Below, piece after piece: positions 29,216-37,295 of a DNA stretch of 64,000 nt. Under the pieces are notes generated by a model. The model was given only the letters and a program-made list of their open reading frames with translations. It had not been told where the DNA came from and did no database searches. A program made the position numbers and the translations under genes. Location: NCBI RefSeq assembly GCF_963678635.1, contig NC_087064.1, forward strand, positions 12,014,819 through 12,078,818, read 5' to 3'. The first letter of the stretch is position 1; every line of letters begins with the position of its first letter. This DNA comes from Symsagittifera roscoffensis. Its lineage: Eukaryota > Xenacoelomorpha > Acoela > Convolutidae.

Positions 29216-32200
29216 TTAATAGAGGACCTTGTCCTCCTCTTTCCGTTTGCAGGCTACGATTCCGTCCTTGTTCAGGTACAACAAGTCGTTTCGCTTCAGG
29301 TAGAATTGCTTCACGATTTTGTAGCTGTCTTCTTCCAAATCTCCCTTATCAGGTTCTCCATTCTCGATCCATCTCTTCAGACTGCTCGTCATTCTATCAT
29401 TTCGTTGAGCCCTTAGGAGATCCGACAGCCTGTACCTGGCTTTCAAATACGTCTTCACCACGTTCATTTGCCCACTCATTATCTCCGGAGCATGAGCATC
29501 GTCCATCAACTTGACACACCATATCTTTTTCAAAGGCGTCGCTTCCTGCACAGATGGTTCCAGATTGGTACGGACGACCGTACCATGTGGCAGCAATCTG
29601 GTTGGGCGTTTCGAAACTGCTATCAGCTCGAGCTCGTCTGCGGCATTATCTACCACAGTGCCCTCTTCATCTGAGGTGTATCTGTCCCTGTCTAGATCCT
29701 GATGTGTTTCTCGGTCCAGCCCACGCTGCTTCCAGTCTACCAATAAGGAGTGGATTGCGATCTCTGATATATCGGAATTGGAAGTTGTTTCAGACGTGTT
29801 GTCCCAGGACTGGGGTCCCGAGTCAACACTTGAGTCGACTGATTCTCCAACATCATACTCCAAGTTGCCTGAGATGTTTCTCGACTCCCCAGACAAAACT
29901 CTGTCCATCGGTCGCTTTGAATCCGACTCCCCGGACAAAATTCTGCCCCTAGGTGGTCTAGTCAACCTCTCCCCGGACAAGTCGTCCTGCACGGGCTCAA
30001 AGGTGTCCGACTCCTCAGACGAGTCGTCCTTGACTGGCTCGAAGGTATCAGACTCCCCGGACATTGCCTCGTCCACGGACGAACAATCTGGGCTCGGCTC
30101 GTATTCCTCTTTTGCATCCGTGAAGTGCACTCTCCTCGTGAAGCTAGATTTCGACCTGATCCTGACTTCCTCAGTAGTTTGGTTCTGATTCAGTGTTCCA
30201 TATTCAGTGAACGAAGTTCTCAACAAGACCTCCTTCGGCATCGAGCTCATCAGCTGGTTGACAATCGACCTGCAATCCCGTTCAACGCCTCGGCTGCGAA
30301 TGGACACTGGCCTCTTCTCTGTTCTCTCGGTGACAGTCAACCGCTGCATGGTCTCCATCCATTCACGATCATGCCTATCCACTTCCCTGTCCAACAAGTC
30401 ACGGAGTTTTCCCATGACGTCCGGCGCCACGTTCACCGTCCTGTTCAATAGAGCCATGCTGTTTATACCCAGCCTGGTTAGTTCTTGCTGTACCAAGTTG
30501 GATCGGACTAGCAGATCCAACGGAACGGGCTCGCCTCTAGCTAAAAGCTTTATCTCCGCGGCCGTCTCCACTGGAAGGTCAGGGTGTCCAGGTATAGGAT
30601 GTCCTGACTTGTCTAACCACCTAGTAAGTGGCAGCTTGTCGTAGGTTTCTTTGTCCAGAAAGGAAAACCCGTCTTTGATCTCTGATTGGTTAGCCTGTCT
30701 CTCCTCGAGGCGCTCATAAAATTCTGTCTTTTTACTGAGGCTATCTGCGTTCTGGTGTTTGTCACGAGTACGGTGCTCTATGATCATGTGGTATCCATCC
30801 AGGCGCACGATCCAACGACCAATATAGCTTTGGTCCATCGAATAGGTTTTCAGCCAGGCAAGGGCACGGTTATCCACACGTAACTTGAAGGGAGCACTCC
30901 CCAAGTAGGCCCTGTATTTTTCCAAGAAAGTGATCACCGCAAACATCTCCGCTTTTGGTGCGCCGTACTTCATTTTAGTATCACTCAGGACTTTACTCCC
31001 GTAGGCTATCGGACGAAGAACCGTTCTCCCGTTCCACTCCTGCTCCTGGTGAAGTATGCCCGATATCGCAACCACTGATGCATCCGTGTCCAGCACGAAC
31101 ATCCCCTTCTCTGTTGGCATGCCGAGGACCGGTGCCTCGCAAAGTTCACGTTTGATGTTTTCAAATGAAACTTGTGCCTCATCAGTCCAGGTGAACTTTT
31201 TGCCCTTGTTTCTCATCAACCTCTGCATGGGGTATATTTTGTCAGCATACCCCTTGATGAACTCTCGATAATAATTTGCGAATCCCAGAAAACTCATCAA
31301 CTGTGTATCTGTTTTAGGTGCCTTCCATGTCAGCACCGCTTCAACCGCTTCGGGATCTGGTCTCACTCCATGTTTGTCAACCAGGCGGCCCAGATATTTT
31401 ATGGAACCCCTGAGGATTTCACACTTAGAGGGTTTGCATTTCAGACCCGCCTGCTTCATGCAAGACAACACCTCCTCCAACCTCTCTATGTGGTCTTCTA
31501 AGGTAGGTGTTGCAATCACGACATCATCGACATAACACATGATGAGATTCCCGTATTTCTTAGTGACGCTCGTGAGTGCCTGGGCCATCAGTCGCTGGAA
31601 TGTGGCCGTCGCGTTGCACAATCCGAATGGCATCCTCTTCCACTGAAACAGTCCCAGCTCACACGCGAAGCCTGTTTTCTCTCGATCTTGCTTTCTGAGT
31701 GGCACTTGCCAGAATGCAGAGCCCAAATCCAACGTCGTGAAGAACTTCGCGTCTCCCAGCTTGGATAGGCTCTCATCGATGCGGGGAATCGGGTATGCGT
31801 CTTTTATAGTCACTGCGTTCAGATAACGGAAATCACAACAAAATCTGAGTTGTCCCCCTTTCTTTTTCGCCATGACCACACCACAAGCCCATGGGGACTT
31901 CGACGGCTCGATCATGTCGTACTCCATTAACATCTCGATTTCCTTCCTACACGCTTCTGACTTGTTTGGGGTCATTCTTCTCGCCCCTTCCCTATGAGGT
32001 ACCGAGCCCTCTTCTATCTCAATCTTGTGCTCTACAAAATTGCAACAACCTATGTCAGCCTTATGTTTCGAAAAAACGTCTGCGTTCCGATTTAGCACCG
32101 CCCTGAGCGAATCTAGTTCCTTGTCTGATATTTTACCCTTCAGATGTTCTATTTCAGGTAGGACAGGTTTATTCACTGCTAACTCTGCCTCCGTCGGTCT

Positions 32201-33451
32201 CTCAGGGAAGTTGGAACAACTAGACAGCCCATCGTCTGTTTCCGACTTCATTGAAAACAATTTCCTAGAAGATTTCAATTCATTCACTCTTTTCATTATA
32301 CATTCTTGGTTCGCATGTAATGGACATTTAGTAACATCAAACTTTTTCAAGTTCTCCACACTCTGAAAGTCTGTGTTCAGAGGCAAAGCGTAGCCAAGTT
32401 TCTTTCCCCACTGTATTGTCACTGTTGTTGCTTCTGTGTTCAATAACAGACTCACACACACTCCGCTCTGAGTGAGTGAGAAGCTTCTTCCTAAAATAGC
32501 CGAGCTTTTACTGTTTGGATTTGGTACCAGACACACCTGTCTGTCATTGCTGAGTTCATTCAAGTTCCTCATCCTGAACGTCGCTACTACGGCTTGGTTT
32601 GGTTTTAATCTAACTTTTCGATCCAGAAAAATCGGCACCTTGGCCTGATTAATTAAGATCTTATTAAGAGGTCTTTTCTCATACTTTCTCTCAGGATCCT
32701 TGATCCTAATCAATCCGTCATTGAGATCGATCGTGACGTCAAAGTTGCGAACGAAATCCCTTCCTAGGATGAACTGGTCGGATTCGTCCAAATTCTCTAC
32801 TACTAGGAAGCTCATCCAAAGATGTCTTCCTCCGAGCTGCAGTGAATTGATCGGGGTTCGTCCGGTGACATAGATCGCTCCCTGATTGGCAGCTGCCAAC
32901 CTGATGTTTGTCGGTATGAGATCCGACCTTTCGAAACCCATGTCAGTCCAAGTTTTGACTGGCATGACACTAACCACTGCTCCCGTGTCTAGCAGTCCCT
33001 TTACTGAAAGTTGTCTGCCTTGCACGTCCAGAACGTGTGCGGCCAGATCGGCCTCACAACCAATATGCACCGCATCTTGTTCGAGCATCGCGTTGTGTCC
33101 GATTCGTCTAACCTTCAGCTCCCCTTGACCAATGTATATCCGGCCAATCTGATCGTTCGCATCAGTTATGTGAGCTTTCGTGTAGATATTGATGCCATCC
33201 ACATTCATCAGGATCGGGTAAGGGCCATGGACATCGATGTAATGTCCGTCCACTTTCATCAGTCTCGGACCTCCCGTTGTGAGCAGCGCTCGCACTGCCC
33301 TGGAGTCCAGTTTGGGATCCTTCTCCTTCAGGTAGTCGGCATAGATGTCCAGGTGGACTAGTGTAATCTCGGATGGTTCACTCAAGTTTTTGACCACCTG
33401 GTGCCCTGCGACTGAGATGATGGACATTATTTTGGTCCCCGCCTTCGTCAT
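29216..33451 (-). CDS. Pol part 1: aspartic protease, RT, RNase H
   Basis: This is a 1411-aa frame. The ATG at 33451 is 12 codons after the gag stop in the same frame, so the protein is probably made as a Gag-Pol readthrough product. Protease: LLDTGAVVSVMP near 153 and ILGRDFVRNFDV near 229. RT: FCCDFRYLN, FFTTLDLGSAFWQVPL, MPFGLCNATATFQRLM and catalytic CYVDDVVIATP near 637. RNase H: FVLDTDASVVA, KAEMFAVITF, LRVDNRALAWL and HQNADSLSK. After about residue 900 comes a long acidic, Ser-rich linker containing five 14-residue repeats. The C-terminus enters the integrase zinc region and stops at TAA (29216-29218). The domain order is that of Ty3/Gypsy. The length is large mainly because of the linker. 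Confidence 0.95.
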   Translation of the reverse strand: MTKAGTKIMSIISVAGHQVVKNLSEPSEITLVHLDIYADYLKEKDPKLDSRAVRALLTTGGPRLMKVDGHYIDVHGPYPILMNVDGINIYTKAHITDANDQIGRIYIGQGELKVRRIGHNAMLEQDAVHIGCEADLAAHVLDVQGRQLSVKGLLDTGAVVSVMPVKTWTDMGFERSDLIPTNIRLAAANQGAIYVTGRTPINSLQLGGRHLWMSFLVVENLDESDQFILGRDFVRNFDVTIDLNDGLIRIKDPERKYEKRPLNKILINQAKVPIFLDRKVRLKPNQAVVATFRMRNLNELSNDRQVCLVPNPNSKSSAILGRSFSLTQSGVCVSLLLNTEATTVTIQWGKKLGYALPLNTDFQSVENLKKFDVTKCPLHANQECIMKRVNELKSSRKLFSMKSETDDGLSSCSNFPERPTEAELAVNKPVLPEIEHLKGKISDKELDSLRAVLNRNADVFSKHKADIGCCNFVEHKIEIEEGSVPHREGARRMTPNKSEACRKEIEMLMEYDMIEPSKSPWACGVVMAKKKGGQLRFCCDFRYLNAVTIKDAYPIPRIDESLSKLGDAKFFTTLDLGSAFWQVPLRKQDREKTGFACELGLFQWKRMPFGLCNATATFQRLMAQALTSVTKKYGNLIMCYVDDVVIATPTLEDHIERLEEVLSCMKQAGLKCKPSKCEILRGSIKYLGRLVDKHGVRPDPEAVEAVLTWKAPKTDTQLMSFLGFANYYREFIKGYADKIYPMQRLMRNKGKKFTWTDEAQVSFENIKRELCEAPVLGMPTEKGMFVLDTDASVVAISGILHQEQEWNGRTVLRPIAYGSKVLSDTKMKYGAPKAEMFAVITFLEKYRAYLGSAPFKLRVDNRALAWLKTYSMDQSYIGRWIVRLDGYHMIIEHRTRDKHQNADSLSKKTEFYERLEERQANQSEIKDGFSFLDKETYDKLPLTRWLDKSGHPIPGHPDLPVETAAEIKLLARGEPVPLDLLVRSNLVQQELTRLGINSMALLNRTVNVAPDVMGKLRDLLDREVDRHDREWMETMQRLTVTERTEKRPVSIRSRGVERDCRSIVNQLMSSMPKEVLLRTSFTEYGTLNQNQTTEEVRIRSKSSFTRRVHFTDAKEEYEPSPDCSSVDEAMSGESDTFEPVKDDSSEESDTFEPVQDDLSGERLTRPPRGRILSGESDSKRPMDRVLSGESRNISGNLEYDVGESVDSSVDSGPQSWDNTSETTSNSDISEIAIHSLLVDWKQRGLDRETHQDLDRDRYTSDEEGTVVDNAADELELIAVSKRPTRLLPHGTVVRTNLEPSVQEATPLKKIWCVKLMDDAHAPEIMSGQMNVVKTYLKARYRLSDLLRAQRNDRMTSSLKRWIENGEPDKGDLEEDSYKIVKQFYLKRNDLLYLNKDGIVACKRKEEDKVLY
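29883..30092 (-). repeat. Five 42-bp (14-codon) tandem repeats in pol
   Basis: GACTCCCCGGACA-like cores recur at 29883, 29925, 29967, 30009 and 30051, exactly 42 bp apart. In sense they encode the units (L/M/S)S(G/E)E(S/R)..., with LSGES repeated. The core TTGTCCGGGGAGTC is the same 13-14-mer found at the 3' PPT and at 27417, but it is read here in a different codon frame. Confidence 0.8.
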
Positions 33452-33490
33452 GCCGAAAGTCTTACCAGATATAACGTTCAGTTTTAGTCA
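33452..33490 (-). promoter_or_regulatory. Gag stop with readthrough context (UGA CUA)
   Basis: Gag ends ...AAA CAG TGA CTA AAA, and the frame continues through 12 codons into the pol ATG. UGA followed by CUA is the best-known stop-readthrough motif in viral and animal genes. In-frame gag/pol separated by a leaky stop is the gammaretrovirus arrangement. No downstream pseudoknot was assessed. Confidence 0.65.
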
Positions 33491-35377
33491 CTGTTTCTTG
33501 GGTTCCTCTTTGTCTTCTGCTTTTGTCGTTTTACCCAGGACATTAAAACTTTCCCGAAGATCTGTGCTCTCCAGCTCCGACCTTACCCATTGCTCCACTT
33601 CTTTCGTGGCTAGGTCTTGTTTGACATTCTGCAGCGCTGTCCTTGCCGCCAGGCCGTAATCCACCTTGAGTGGGCTAGACAACTCTGCTTCGAGGTTCGA
33701 GGCTACCACCTCGTCAGGCCATGTCCTAACCTTTTTGGTTGTGAAGATGCTTGGTGTCGTCTCCTTTCTCCGAGATTCAGCCTCGTTCATCAGACGTGCT
33801 CGACTGGCCTTGACACCCGAAAGCGCCTCTTCATGGCGGGGATGTTTCGCGTCCGCTACTGCATCCCAAAATTGAGTACAATCCGACTTGAAGTGTCCCT
33901 CCAAATTACAGAAGAAACACCTCGGACCATATTTCATGATGAGCCCTCTGACGTACTCTTCATGATCCTCGTCGGTCGCGTCGGCTTCCTCGAGAAAGTA
34001 GCCTATGGCCTTCATGTTCTGTTTGTATGCAGAACACGCGGAAACATGATGGTCCATCGAACCACAATTCGCACACGACCTCCTCTTATCCATGTCATCG
34101 CCAGGTTTGTACCAACTGGAATTCGCACCAGTGTTTGTCCCGCTATAGTTGCCATAATTGCTGTAACGGTTTTGCGCCCTCGGTTTTATGAGTAAATACT
34201 CGCGTGACTTCATAGGCAAGTCGTCAGGCGTGGGTACCTGGTTAAGCGACAGGGTGAAGTGAGTGGCCAACATCGTCTTCAACTCCTCACTCCTTACTCC
34301 ATCCATGAACTTCGAAGCAATCGCCAAGTTTCGCTCGGATATTCTCTCATCCGGGTTGCTTCTCCTCCTGAGCAATTCAAGGTCGTCCAAGAATTTATCT
34401 ATTGATTCTTCATCTCTCTGACGCCTCTTCTCGAACTTCACCATAGCCTGGTGCCCTTGTACTCCAGAGCCGAAACGATTCAGCAGGATGTCGAATATCT
34501 TGCGAGCGCTGTCTCTCTCATTGGCTCTTTTCGCCATTACACAACTTAATGCAGTACCCTCCAGGTTGCTCGTCAGCGCGCTGCACTCTTGTTTCTTGGA
34601 GAGATTCTCTTCCTCAAAGTGTAACTTCATCACCTCTATCCAAGTATCAATGCAGCCGTCTGACTCGTCTTTAAATGACTTCGGCTTTTTCAGTGTTCTT
34701 CTTGACCTCTCTCCTCTCTCGGTTGACTTCGAGAGCTTGGTGATGAATGTTTCAAGAGATCTGTTTAGAGGCTCAAACATCGAGGCATACATCGTTGTGT
34801 CTTGTGAGACTGTAGTCAGATCTGGTACTGAACTGACTTGTGGCACGGTTGGCAATCTTGTCTCCGGGGTGGCATCTGCCTCCGGCGGGACTGGATTCGT
34901 CCAGCCAGGCCTCTGCGGGGCTGCCCCTGGCCGCTCCTTGTTTCTATGTTCGTAGTTCGTTCTCGAGCCTTGCTGGGCTCTGGCACTGTTGCCCGTTCCA
35001 TCTCCAACATTCGCATGGCGTGAGCGCTCCCTTGAGTTGGAATTCTCCTGCCAACTACTCCCATTCAGGATCGCGTCAAGCTTCCGCATCATCAAGTCAG
35101 ATTTGGCGTCCAACCTCTTTTCCAGGCCAGTCATCGTTTGGGCGTAGGTATTATCATGATCATTCAATAATCGCTCGATCTCTCTTGTCATCCTAGCCTC
35201 TCTTTCCTCTGACTCTTTGTTTGCCTGTGCCAGGCTCTCAGCCAGGCATTGATCGGTGTTACGAATCAATTGAGCCTGATCAAACCTCGCCTGCGACTTC
35301 ACGTGCGTTAGCTCATCTTTCAAACTCTCTCGACCATGGTGAGCTCTCTCGTCAACTTGATCTATCCTCTTAGTCAT
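33488..35377 (-). CDS. Gag-like protein with two CCHC zinc knuckles
   Basis: The protein is 629 aa. The ATG overlaps the stop of ORF0b as ATGA. Residues 1-80 form a charged coiled coil, followed by a disordered Pro/Gln/Arg region. About 220-390 is the capsid-like retrotransposon gag region (IDTWIEVMKLHFEEENLS, GTALSCVMAKR, RQRDEESIDKFLDDLELL). Two CX2CX4HX4C knuckles follow: CANCGSMDHHVSAC near 433-446 and CFFCNLEGHFKSDC near 486-499. These bind genomic RNA. The tail ends at the UGA discussed above. It would assemble the cytoplasmic particle. Confidence 0.9.
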   Translation of the reverse strand: MTKRIDQVDERAHHGRESLKDELTHVKSQARFDQAQLIRNTDQCLAESLAQANKESEEREARMTREIERLLNDHDNTYAQTMTGLEKRLDAKSDLMMRKLDAILNGSSWQENSNSRERSRHANVGDGTGNSARAQQGSRTNYEHRNKERPGAAPQRPGWTNPVPPEADATPETRLPTVPQVSSVPDLTTVSQDTTMYASMFEPLNRSLETFITKLSKSTERGERSRRTLKKPKSFKDESDGCIDTWIEVMKLHFEEENLSKKQECSALTSNLEGTALSCVMAKRANERDSARKIFDILLNRFGSGVQGHQAMVKFEKRRQRDEESIDKFLDDLELLRRRSNPDERISERNLAIASKFMDGVRSEELKTMLATHFTLSLNQVPTPDDLPMKSREYLLIKPRAQNRYSNYGNYSGTNTGANSSWYKPGDDMDKRRSCANCGSMDHHVSACSAYKQNMKAIGYFLEEADATDEDHEEYVRGLIMKYGPRCFFCNLEGHFKSDCTQFWDAVADAKHPRHEEALSGVKASRARLMNEAESRRKETTPSIFTTKKVRTWPDEVVASNLEAELSSPLKVDYGLAARTALQNVKQDLATKEVEQWVRSELESTDLRESFNVLGKTTKAEDKEEPKKQ

Positions 35378-35916
35378 GTCCGCCTCAATTCATCCAGGCC
35401 ATTCATCACACCAGCGAACATGTCACTTATGTCACCAGCTGCCTCCAATGGCGGGGTTAGCCCCAGAGAAGACGAGGTCAACTGCGGCTGTAGCTTAGTA
35501 CTCGATGACGCACCACCCTTTTGCTTGTGCATTGACGTCATCAGTCTGTCAAACGTTGATGATGCTCCCATCGTTATCCCATCTGACATAGGCCTGGTCG
35601 GCGAGGCAGAAGACGCCTCCCTGCTCATGTCGTTCCTTGGGCATGGTGTGAAGTTCACATCCGGATGGGTTATTTCCGGTTGGTCGTAACTAGAGGATAG
35701 ACCTCCGGCTTGTAGCGACGTCACGCGCTCATCGTACAAAGACTTCCAACTTTTCTTTGCCTTCGAAAACGTCTGCTCTTCACCCGGACTTATACTCGAC
35801 ATTATCGCGTTGTTGCTCTGCTTGGTCAAAGATGAGTGTGTACTTGTCGGATGTGAAGGTTCCTTTCTCCATTTATAGCTCTTAGTCTCTGATTTGGACA
35901 TTCCCCTGTACACCAC
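35374..35916 (-). CDS. ORF0b, Ser-rich ORF overlapping gag start
   Basis: The frame is 180 codons from the first Met; MSKSETKSYKWRKEPS at 35901 is another possible start. The protein is polar and Ser/Pro-rich (MSSISPGEEQTFSKAKKSW, ASSASPTRPMSDG), ends FAGVMNGLDELRRT and has no recognised domain. Its TGA overlaps the gag ATG, so gag could be translated by termination-reinitiation. Alternatively ORF0b is the N-terminal part of gag after a -1 shift. Confidence 0.5.
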   Translation of the reverse strand: MVYRGMSKSETKSYKWRKEPSHPTSTHSSLTKQSNNAIMSSISPGEEQTFSKAKKSWKSLYDERVTSLQAGGLSSSYDQPEITHPDVNFTPCPRNDMSREASSASPTRPMSDGITMGASSTFDRLMTSMHKQKGGASSSTKLQPQLTSSSLGLTPPLEAAGDISDMFAGVMNGLDELRRT

Positions 35917-36296
35917 TTCCTCCCGAGGTTCGACCTCGGGACGCTCTCCGAGGTCTCCTCTGTCCTCTCGACTTCCTCCCGTTCGAGGACCTCGTCTGGC
36001 TCAAAGTCGGGTCGAATGAGCGTTCGCTCCCCTTCGTCAAAGGGATCCACCAGCGTTTCGCTCGCAGGCCCGGCCTCGGCGCTCCGCCCTTGATTGCCAT
36101 CGAGGTTTTTCTCGCTCCTTAGTTTCATTTCGCTCACTGAAAGATCAGGTTGACCTTTAGTCGATTTGTCTTCAGCAAACGCGTCGGAAGCGCTGCTAAA
36201 CGAGGTTTGGCTACGCCTAGTTTTAAATTTCCGCGTGCTTCCCTTGCTTAGCCTGGGAATTTTAGTAGTCGATCCTAGCGAGTTCCTGCGCTGCAT
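35826..36296 (-). CDS. ORF0a, charged ORF upstream of gag
   Basis: I choose the ATG at 36296 (MQRRNSLGSTTKIPR); the frame is open to 36356. The N-terminus is basic (KGSTRKFKTRRSQTS) and the C-terminal part is acidic (DPFDEGERTLIRPDFEPDEVLEREEVER). It overlaps ORF0b by 91 bases in the -1 frame. No family is recognised. Natural composition over about 150 codons supports coding. It may be one protein with ORF0b. Confidence 0.5.
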   Translation of the reverse strand: MQRRNSLGSTTKIPRLSKGSTRKFKTRRSQTSFSSASDAFAEDKSTKGQPDLSVSEMKLRSEKNLDGNQGRSAEAGPASETLVDPFDEGERTLIRPDFEPDEVLEREEVERTEETSESVPRSNLGRKWCTGECPNQRLRAINGERNLHIRQVHTHL

Positions 36297-36724
36297 AGTT
36301 TTTAACAAAATGAAAATATTCGTAATTTGATGGCAATGCAAACGTACCACAAACAAGATCTAGTTAAATCACTTAACGCTGCCTACTCGATTCCGTCAGT
36401 ATCAAAATGTCTCTTAGATCTCTCACGACTAAACTAGTGACTCAGCTAAAGATACACACAGGGTCTACCCAGTATTGATATAATGCTAACTCAACCTTGT
36501 TGTATAGTATAACAGTATCACTAAGTTTCCACAAGATATAATCGACACACAAAACACAATAGATAATCAGATAAGAATATCCTACAGGTGACAGCGACCT
36601 TTTGTCAGTATCAATTTATCGCCACACAATTTATCAAGTCACTGCTTTGTTAAAACTAAACATTCTTTGATAAAAAGCAGTGATGACTCAGAAACAGATC
36701 AATAAAACTTAGTCTTAAAGAAAA

Positions 36725-37066
36725 AGACTTCCCTCAATCGGAACGATCCGAAAGAACAAAGCCCAGGACACAGTCTTCTCAAGTGGGTGTGTATTTGCCT
36801 AATACACCCACCGAGGTCTTCTTTTAGGTGCCCTGCGATTGCCCGAGCTGTCCTATTAAGTAGTTCAAGGCAACCTCTGATCGAAAATTCCTAAAGTCTA
36901 TGAAAAAGCTCTCCCACACTCGGAACGCTCCAAGTGCACGAGAGCAGGGAACAACTTTTCCTCTCAAGTGAGTGTGTATTTGCCTAATACACTCACCGAG
37001 GTCTTCTTTTATTTGTTCCCGGATTGCCCGAACTTTCCTATTAAGTAGCTCAAGGCAACCACACAA
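36725..37066 (-). repeat. Leader duplication, 185-bp period, with twin hairpins
   Basis: Two copies of a unit of about 165-170 bp share TCGGAACG, GTGTGTATTTGCCTAATACAC, CCGAGGTCTTCTTTTA and CCTATTAAGTAG. Each holds a hairpin. At 36783-36811, a 6-bp stem (GTGGGT/ACCCAC), a 2-nt bulge and a 4-bp stem (GTAT/ATAC) enclose a 7-nt loop. At 36968-36996 the outer stem is GTGAGT/ACTCAC. The single stem difference is compensatory. The position between LTR and gag fits a packaging or translation signal. Confidence 0.65.
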
Positions 37067-37295
37067 CCAAAATCACAATCAAAAAAAATATATTTCTTTG
37101 TTCGGGTACTTCTGATACACCCAATGTAGAATCCAAAGTTGATCACGAATTTCCGGGTCAGAATGGGTTCTTATGATCCTGATAAGCACGCCTAATATCC
37201 TAATATGATCCTAATTAAATGGATATTTTCCGTTTCCCAAATTGCCACAGAAGGTTTACTCAAGTCTCTAACAAGGAAGATCGTTAGAAGGTTTG

